NCBI GenBank assembly: GCA_900074885.1
Contig: FJUW01000009.1
Location: 671,019-735,018, forward strand
Direction of reading: 5' to 3'
DNA from: Rhynchosporium graminicola
Taxonomy: Eukaryota; Ascomycota; Leotiomycetes; Helotiales; Ploettnerulaceae
DNA length: 64,000 nucleotides
In this document: piece after piece, positions 56,983 through 64,000 of the stretch
Numbering within the stretch: the stretch's first letter is position 1
How the letters are laid out: the number at the start of each line of letters is the position of its first letter
Made by a program: the position numbers and the translations under genes
The notes under the pieces: generated by a model
The model's database searches: none
Told to the model about the DNA's origin: nothing
What the model saw: the letters and a program-made list of their open reading frames with translations, nothing else

Positions 56983-58056
56983 CTATTCATCTCTTGTATC
57001 AGTGTATCTTTACCTATGTTCATGGCAGGGAAATCGTTGGGGAGGGTAGCAAGGCGTTCGAGTGATAGAGGCCTACACCCGTTGATGATTTTACAAATAT
57101 TTGATGGGGTGATGCAATGTTGCATGGTCAAGTTTCGCTTATCGATTTCATGGACGGATTGTTTGTCAGGATATATTATTAGGATGTTTCGCGTGATGAA
57201 TGACGAATAACGATTTACTGCTCACGAGACACGATGTCATGATGATTGCGATGCCCGTTGAAAATAGCGTGAAACCAGTATACTCGACTGGCACCATAAG
57301 CAGCATTATTCGGGTATGTGATAGCCATGAGATTGTGTACCAATCATGTGGCAACAATAACAAACGAGGGTGCAAAATCATAAAGTGCGCACACATTCTG
57401 ATTTATCTATTGCTTTACAAGAGGCATTGTGAAATGAATCTTTGTAATATTCTTTGCACTTTGCCGCTCAGCCTCACAACACTCTAACTAATTCATCAGA
57501 CACGATCTATACTCAATATCTAGAAAGACTTCGGGAAAATATGTGCGCTTCTAACTCATTGCGGAATTGCCTAAGAGCAATTTGCCTACCAGTTTAGCAC
57601 CGGCTTGGGACGGCTGTTAAGATATTTCTCAGTTGGCCAAAAAGACTTTTAAAGGTTATGTAGACCACAGTGGCCCTAGAGACCATATTGATCATTGAAT
57701 TTGTTGCTTTATATCGCACATCTATCTCGATGCACAGGCCTTATAATTATAATGATCACGTGATGACCACTCAGACCAGAATTCGAGGTGTCGAGCTTTT
57801 TCGGTTAATTTTCTTGGCGTAAACAAAGCCCCGCGTTGTTGGCATCGTTCCTTCCGGGACTCCGTCATCATACATCAAAATGCAAAGCTATCGCCCAGCT
57901 AGCCTTCGTCCCGCTTCATCTCACGCTTGAGTTTCTGGATTACAAACACCAATTCAGTTCAGTCTTTACAGATTCTACACTAGTTGGCTTTACCTGCCGT
58001 TCCTTTAAACGATACCGACCAAACTTCTCTGATAGTCTTTCCAAACACCGCGCGGC
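56983..58056. other. Intergenic
   Basis: No supported gene. The last 200 bases are the probable promoter and leader of the gene at 58057. Confidence 0.45.
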
Positions 58057-59274
58057 ATGATGACCATCATCAAGAAAGAGTCAGATAACAGCACTATTTA
58101 CGAACACCCACTCTGCTCTGCGAAGCACATCGCTAGTATGGCAACCTCACACTCAATGCAGCAGCTCGACGAAATTTTCAAACTCGCAGAGACCACGGAC
58201 CCACCAGATAAGCTCCACACTCTTCTACAACCAGTACAAGACAATGTAATAATCCGGGAACAACATTTCGAAGAGAAATTGAAGGATCAGATCGCCCGAA
58301 TCCAGATGCTAAAACTCGACCTTTCGCAGGCAAACTCGAAGGTTGAGGAGCATTATGAGACTCTCGCGGCGGTCAAGGAGGAGCTGAGAGGCATGAAGAC
58401 GGACAATCTCCGATTTAGAAGAGAGGCAATGGATGACCAACAGATGATACAGGTCTTACAAGAGGAGAAGGTGACTTGGAGAAAGGGGGGTGGTGGCAGG
58501 ATCGCAGAGCTAGAAAGGGGTGCAAAGGAATGGAAGGTTGCTCGAACTGATTTACAACAAACAGTTGAGTTACAGAAGGAGATGCTATTCGGACTTAGAG
58601 TTTCGAATATCGCACAGCGAGGGGAGATACACTTCTTGAAGCAAGATATCGAACACTTAAAGGACAAAGTTGAAATGAACAGGGCTGCGACCGATTGGCT
58701 GGCAGAGAATGGCCCAAGTTTGAAAGCCGATTTCTTTAGTCTGCGGAGCGAGGTCACAAGGCTGAGAGAAAGAGGGCATCAGGTTGCTCAGATAATGGTT
58801 AGAGGTGCGAGGAGGTGGGAAAGGGCTATGGAAAATACGAACAGTGTTCAAAAAGAATCTCCGCATCATCACCTGAACGACACTATAGACACTCGGGGCC
58901 ACAGCATACTCAGAGGCTCATACATCACAGGTAGGGACACGACGGAAATCGATGACTTCTCGGGGAACCGAGCTATGCCACGGCACACTTGGTCAGGAAA
59001 ACAACGGCGAACAGTAAGCATTCGTCGTATACGTCCCCCCACACCGATCGAAATCATCTTCATTTCTGCATCAAGCAGTCGATCCTTGATACGATGCTAA
59101 CTGAGAACCACACAGGACGAAAACTATCGTGCATCATACACAGGAGTCTTTAATTATCATGGTGGACGACACGTAAATGGAAGAACGAAGACCGGAGACC
59201 TGCACTTTGGAGTCCATCGCGAGCAAGAGGACATCTCTGAAGTTTGGGGATCAATGAGCCCAGATCCACAGTAG
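58057..59274 (+). CDS. Coiled-coil protein, 371 aa, 2 exons, unrecognised
   Basis: Exon 1 is 58057-59013 and exon 2 is 59116-59274; the 102-base intron has GTAAGC, GCTAAC and CACAG signals and joins ..GKQRRT to DENYRASYTG in phase 0. Residues about 60-245 form an almost continuous coiled coil (ARIQMLKLDLSQANSKVEEH, AELERGAKEWKVARTDLQQT, EIHFLKQDIEHLKDKVEMNR). Then come RRWERAMENTNS and a polar tail ending EDISEVWGSMSPDPQ. The start is ATGATG; a later Met (about residue 28) is possible. No family or targeting signal recognised. Gene ends and architecture resemble the retrotransposon-split gene just upstream, suggesting paralogy, though sequence identity is low by eye. Confidence 0.75.
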
Positions 59275-59976
59275 GCTCTGTCTCTTCGAAGTCTCACTCA
59301 TCGTTTGCTTACTGCTATTGGCAGGATCTGGCAATATCATCTTTGCATAAATCAAACCTGATCGGAGAAAATCGAGCTCATATTTTGGGTCAATTGACTT
59401 CTTATAGCTGCCGAATATACATAAGGCTGCTTTGCAGGGGGTTATATCTTTGAGAGGATAGCGGAGTTTGATAGACAACATTGGCATACCGTATGGGCCA
59501 AGCATTGGCATTGGCATATCTGCAAAGCATACAGATAAAGTATTTATCGTAGCATACAATATCGCCCAGCGCTTCAGGAGAACTCCCTTATGGCCTCACA
59601 TCACACATTGCTAGACCCTTGAGCAAGAATATTCGAGCCTGGAATCAGTTGTCTCTAAAGCTGCAATCTACCGTGAGAGAGTCAAGCCCCCCTCGTGCAA
59701 TCAGGGTGTTCCTCGAGATCAAATTCCTTCCTTCCGTGTCATATCTACGAGCAAAGTGCTCTTTCCTCTGAATCAAAAGGCTTCACTTCCAAGAACTAAA
59801 TACTTCAGCTCAGTGATATCTATTCACCGACTTCAATTCACACGTCGCACCCCGTGTAGCCATTAGAGACTCTATTAGTTAGCTATCACTCCCAACAGAC
59901 TTCTTTCTTCCCTGTAGCAATAAGCCTCGTTCTTCAATCTAGCGTCAAAGTATATCCATCGCTCGCGTCAGACAAA
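59275..59976. other. Intergenic
   Basis: 3' UTR of the previous gene, a short repeat (TTGGCAT occurs near 59481, 59505 and 59512), then a CT-rich leader for the next gene. No gene. Confidence 0.45.
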
Positions 59977-60859
59977 ATGGCTGGCAGTAAGTGGGCTGGA
60001 AGTCATATGTAGGAAATTGCGAATAGCTTCAGCGAGAAGCAGACCACCATTAAGCCCTACGAATACACACATATCAATCAACAGCTCCCCCGATACCTCC
60101 AGCCACGTTCATAAAAGCTCTACTAGAAAACTTAGAGCGAAGTCCTCATCATCGAAGCCAAAAGCCTCACTCAAATCCACATCGCCGGCCATCGACGTCC
60201 CTCTCGATAGGTTGAGAGGCGACATCGTAGGTATCATCGCCGAAAAAGATGAAACAATCGACCTCCTCTTCAAGCAGCGCGACGCAGCAAGGAAAGCTAT
60301 CCTTGAGGCCGAAAACCACCACCTTTAAGATAAAGCCAAGATACTGGGGATAGCTGGTCTCGAAATCGCAAAGGGTACTACATATATCTGGGAGTTGCGT
60401 CTACAAATCACGAGGTTGGGTGAGGAGAAGACGGGCTTAGAAGAAGGCCTGCAGGCGGAGAGCTTTCAATTGAAAAAAGATGTTCTTGATCTACAATCTA
60501 GTAAGGCGGAGCTAGAGGAACGAGTCAGGGATTTGGAGAAGGAGAGAGTTGAGCTAAGGGGGGAGTTTGATGAGAATATCAAGGAGAGGGAGGCAGAGCT
60601 AGAGGAATTACGGGTGAAGACTCTTGGGGACGAAAAGATATTAAATAACCAAGATTATAAGATAAAGGGGATGGCTGAGGAGGCTGAGGATTTGAAGACT
60701 AAAAATACTGGGCTGGTGGGCGAGGTTACAAGTTTGAAGGAGCACTTGAATGGCGTCAAGCGAACTTGGGAAGATGTCAAAGAGGGCATGGTCAAAGTCG
60801 ATGAGAAGCTCTACGGCAGCACCGCAGGTAGCAAGAAGCCCACTATTGAGAGAATATGA
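59977..60859 (+). pseudogene. Coiled-coil gene with a single internal TAA
   Basis: Exon 1 59977-59986 (ATGGCTGGCA), a 40-base intron (GTAAGT...AATAG) and exon 2 60027-60859 make one frame of 281 codons, interrupted only by TAA at 60326-60328 between ENHHL and DKAKILGIAGLEIAK. The N-terminal 60 residues are Ser/Pro-rich and basic (MAGTSARSRPPLSPTNTHIS). LDRLRGDIVGIIAEKDETID begins a coiled coil that, after the stop, continues to the end (LELQ-type heptads; AELEERVRDLEKERVELRGE; GLVGEVTSLKEHLNGVKRTW). Otherwise codon structure is intact, so the nonsense mutation is recent, a sequencing error, or read through. Function unknown. Confidence 0.65.
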
Positions 60860-62504
60860 TCTGTTAGAGGTACACGCTAGAGGGGCAGTTGGGGAGGATG
60901 GATTTATAACTTACCGTCTACACTCCAAAGGCTACCAGTAGATCGCTTTACAGAGTAGCCACAAACTTTCTGATTAAATATCAATCTACTAATATCCCCT
61001 ATATTATAGAAGTAATCTAGTAGACAGTGTTCTGCTGTTTTATGCTCAACCGTTTCGCAGGTTCTTCCAGTTATATATGTGGTAAGAAATTAAAACCGTT
61101 CGCAGGTAGAAGAATAACATTAGAACCAAGAAGCAAGCATCAATCCAGGCTTCTGCCTCTGATTGACTGTTAATTATTGTCTATTCGAGACATAATGAAT
61201 ATAGCCTTATTAATTTGACTCCTGAACAGGTTATAGATCTACTCTCAGTCAAGTGGAATTGCGAGCAGTTTGCTGCTAGGCAATTATCTGAGCAATAGAA
61301 TTCTCTAAGAAACTCAGACGCATCGCGTAAAAGTATCCCTGTCGTGTCTGTCTATGAAAGTGAATTCGATTTGGATCTCGCGTCCGGCACGCTAGCTCGA
61401 ATTAGTGCCACCACTCTCTCGCTAATCTGACTACTCGAGCTCCGAACGCCCTTATAAACTACAACTTCGAAAACCAAAATAATCCCCTTCAACTTCGAGC
61501 ATCTCAAGTCCTGTAGCACTACGGAGAGAGTACTGGCAATCAAAGCCATATAATAACCGTGGATGATGCAGGAGAGACGAGCAGATGTACTGCAGGTGTG
61601 GATGCAGGCTCAAAGTATCAACAAAGAGGTAATGTTCTGCCAGATTCCGGCACAGATGAAGGGCAGCAGTGAAACTGACACATCAAAGGAGCCAGTGCCA
61701 TTATCTCGGCTTCTCATTTTTCCTTTGGTAAGGAAATGATGGAGTGCCAAGCTGACAAACCGTCGGTGTGAGGCGGTACACCTCACACGAGCACTTCGCA
61801 GAATCGAGGATGAGGATGAAGGCTAAAGTGCATAAGCAGTGACAGATGTGGAGTTCATATCAGTCCAGTTTCTTGATGATGCAAGGACGAAGCAAGATTT
61901 GCAAATTCTCAAGTTAACAGCAAAGAGGCAAATCCTCAAAGATAACCTATCACGGTCGAGGTTGAGGATGCCGACTACTTCTTCAAGTCTGGGAATGGTA
62001 CAATCGTATCACTCATTCAGGAAGGAATTTGGCCCCAGCATGTCCCTTGGAGGACCGAAGCTGGGTTACACGTCAAAATACAAGAATGGCCCCGGTACCT
62101 TCCACGTCGGCGTTTCGTTGTTTATGAGGTTTCGCGAGTCACTTTGCATGCTATCCCTTCCTCGAGCGACATGACATATATAACAGGCAAGGCTGCAGCG
62201 AGGCCTTATGAAAGTCTTTCGAACGAGCCTCGGGTTGCCTCCCTTGCTCGTATTGGTCCGATCAGGTTGCGGTGTCAACACGTTTGAAGAGCCACCTCGC
62301 TAAGCAACAATTTTATTCCGGCACTACTCCTCCCCACCAAGGCCCGAGTTCCATTCGAACCTTCAGCTTCAACCTCGTGCTGGAAGAATCACGTCGTATC
62401 AATCTCTTCTTCAGACATCACCGCCCGTCTGTCTACCTTTGACATCTTTCCTCCCTCCAAATCACCGTACTTTACACTCAATTACACTACTCCCACCGAG
62501 AAAT
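60860..62504. other. Intergenic with eroded sequence
   Basis: AT-rich between 60950 and 61250, then mixed. Charged peptide fragments near 61560-61970 may be another worn coiled-coil remnant, but no sustained frame exists. A small hairpin, GTGTGAGG/CCTCACAC, lies at 61766-61788. The last 200 bases form a pyrimidine-rich leader. Confidence 0.4.
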
Positions 62505-63311
62505 ATGCCTCGGTACGGCAATCTTGATTTGAAGTACACCAGCCTCTATAGAGGTCCTAACGAGCCCAAGTTCACCAAGCAGGAGAAGCGTAAGGCAGTC
62601 CACATAGAAGCTCCGATCATTCCAGGAACCGAAGAAGAGGCAGATCATCACAGAGCTGGTGTAGCCATTGGTGGAGGGATAACTCCAAAACATTCTGACC
62701 AACACACTGATTCTGCAGTCTACCACGAGACCGGGCCTGAAGACCTTCCCAAGGCTAAGGACCTCTACATCGCGGTTGAGAATCACGCCAACCTGGTCAA
62801 ACCAGGATACGATAACCATGGTGCGGGGATGGAGAGCCCCCCCGATGTCATTGTTCACCAAGCAGAAGAGGATTCACTTTACAGCTTCTCAGTCGACAGT
62901 CCAAAACTCAACAGACGCAGCAGACTCTATCGGTGGTCGAAGAAATATATCAAAGGACTGTTGAAGCGTGTGCGTGAACAGGTGGAAACTACCATTAGTA
63001 CAGGGATGAACAAGAAAGAAGCTGCTCGTTCAAAACAACCCGTCATCTCCGCATACAATAATCCTCAATCGTACCCTTACAGACATGCGCGAGAATCCAT
63101 ATTCACCACCCTGAGTGCCGAGACTTTCCCGGAACTAGGTCGTCCTAGCTCCTCATTCAATACCATCCTCCAACGTCCGCCCACTCCATCGCCGAATCAC
63201 TTCAAGTCTACGGCTCTTGACCAGATCATTTTGGATCGTGCTGTACGCTCGACCGGCCTCCTTGATGACGTTTTGGCTGCTGGTTGTGTCGGCTTTTCCT
63301 CCTATAACTAG
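62505..63311 (+). CDS. Unrecognised 268-aa protein
   Basis: A single exon; the ATG at 62505 (GAAATATGCC) begins MPRYGNLDLKYTSLYRGPNE and is preferred over the in-frame ATG at 62439, whose 22 extra residues look like leader sequence. The first 130 residues are polar and acidic. The middle (about 145-185) is strongly basic and amphipathic (RRSRLYRWSKKYIKGLLKRV). The C-terminal third is Ser/Pro-rich, ending LLDDVLAAGCVGFSSYN. No domain, signal peptide or membrane segment recognised. Codon use is normal and the frame is lesion-free. A role linked to the charged-protein neighbourhood upstream is unproven. Confidence 0.65.
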   Translation: MPRYGNLDLKYTSLYRGPNEPKFTKQEKRKAVHIEAPIIPGTEEEADHHRAGVAIGGGITPKHSDQHTDSAVYHETGPEDLPKAKDLYIAVENHANLVKPGYDNHGAGMESPPDVIVHQAEEDSLYSFSVDSPKLNRRSRLYRWSKKYIKGLLKRVREQVETTISTGMNKKEAARSKQPVISAYNNPQSYPYRHARESIFTTLSAETFPELGRPSSSFNTILQRPPTPSPNHFKSTALDQIILDRAVRSTGLLDDVLAAGCVGFSSYN

Positions 63312-64000
63312 CAACTGCCCATTCACTCGTAAGCCATCCAGTCTTTAGACGGTGCACCGTCTCATATTTATGAGACTGTAAACTTGACTTTTCGGGATAC
63401 AGGTACCATCATCAGAAGTATACGCGAGCGCTTGAATAAGGGTAGCGGACGTGTCGAGGTTGACGGTGATGAAGGAAAACGATAAAAAGGTCGACGGATA
63501 GTCTTGCTGTCATATTTTCTTTTACTATCTCGGGAATTGGATGTTGTCTGGTGGTCATGAGACGTTCATAGTGGATAGATTCGGTGGCAAATCGGGGATC
63601 TGAGCTTTAATGCGGTAGCGTGGGTACAGTCAATGCGAACTTGCTTTCATCGCTTTCAACAACGTATCTTCTCTTCGTGACATTGTTGACTTGCCGAAAA
63701 GCATGTCGCCGGAGGGCTTCTCTACTTCTTATAGTTACAGCTACTATATTTTATACTTGAATCTGCTTTACTTTTCTCGTAATATTCATAAAGATATAGC
63801 AAAATAACTTACGTAATTTTATCTGATATCCTCTTGATATTAATAAGATATAGCCAGTTGTGTCCCAGAATGTAGCTAATCCGTTTCGAAGTTTTTTCCA
63901 CAATGCAGCTAAGGAGACTTCAAGGTATCATATTTTCTTTCCAAAATATTAATGATTTACAGCAAAATAAAACGAGCTAGCACCCTTTAATGCTGTTTCT
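63312..64000. other. 3' region and AT-rich end of window
   Basis: 3' UTR followed by AT-rich DNA from about 63730. No gene supported. Confidence 0.45.

Noticed and set aside
1..64000. CRISPR arrays, operons and ribosome-binding sites
   Set aside because: The window is eukaryotic; no regularly spaced direct repeats were seen.

Overview
The window looks like nuclear DNA of a filamentous ascomycete (Pezizomycotina; Leotiomycetes is a guess, not proven). The reasons are short spliceosomal introns of about 40-175 bases with GTAAG/GTACG donors and CTAAC/CTGAC-like branch sites, fungal families (POT peptide transporter, YqjM-type ene-reductase, mitochondrial Qri7, a DUF3431 fragment), and a strongly AT-biased, stop-riddled LTR retrotransposon of the kind left by repeat-induced point mutation (RIP). 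Genes are sparse: about 13 look intact, at least 9 are broken, and several stretches of 1-5 kb are AT-rich with no supportable gene.

Layout. 0-6.8 kb: the C-terminus of a gene entering from the left edge, a long gene-poor stretch with one 19-bp perfect hairpin, a decayed unrecognised reading frame (5.3-6.0 kb) and the N-terminal stub of a DUF3431-like membrane protein. 7.4-18.1 kb: housekeeping/metabolic block: a five-exon BTB/POZ protein (-), an FMN ene-reductase (+), a tiny three-exon Cys-rich protein (-) and a peptide transporter (-). 21.4-28.6 kb: an SGNH hydrolase (+), then two unrecognised proteins (-) that each contain an internal duplication. 29.8-36.3 kb: a graveyard of at least four decaying genes on both strands, including an SDR oxidoreductase, plus a shortened secreted protein. 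36.7-38.0 kb: intact QRI7, the mitochondrial t6A tRNA-modification enzyme.

41.4-63.3 kb: a neighbourhood of unrecognised highly charged, mostly coiled-coil or disordered proteins. Some are intact (41.4, 43.9, 58.1, 62.5 kb), others carry one or two in-frame stops (42.2, 46.3, 60.0 kb). One (47.3/56.5 kb) is split by an 8.7-kb Ty3/gypsy-type element on the minus strand. That element has 134-bp LTRs and a 5-bp target-site duplication (CAGAG), and conceptually removing it joins the two gene halves in frame.

I recognised no coordinated pathway or operon. The most notable biology is the lineage-specific-looking coiled-coil cluster eroding around the retroelement, and the 30-36 kb pseudogene cluster. 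Splice structures were derived by eye from donor/acceptor signals and frame continuity and have no transcript support.
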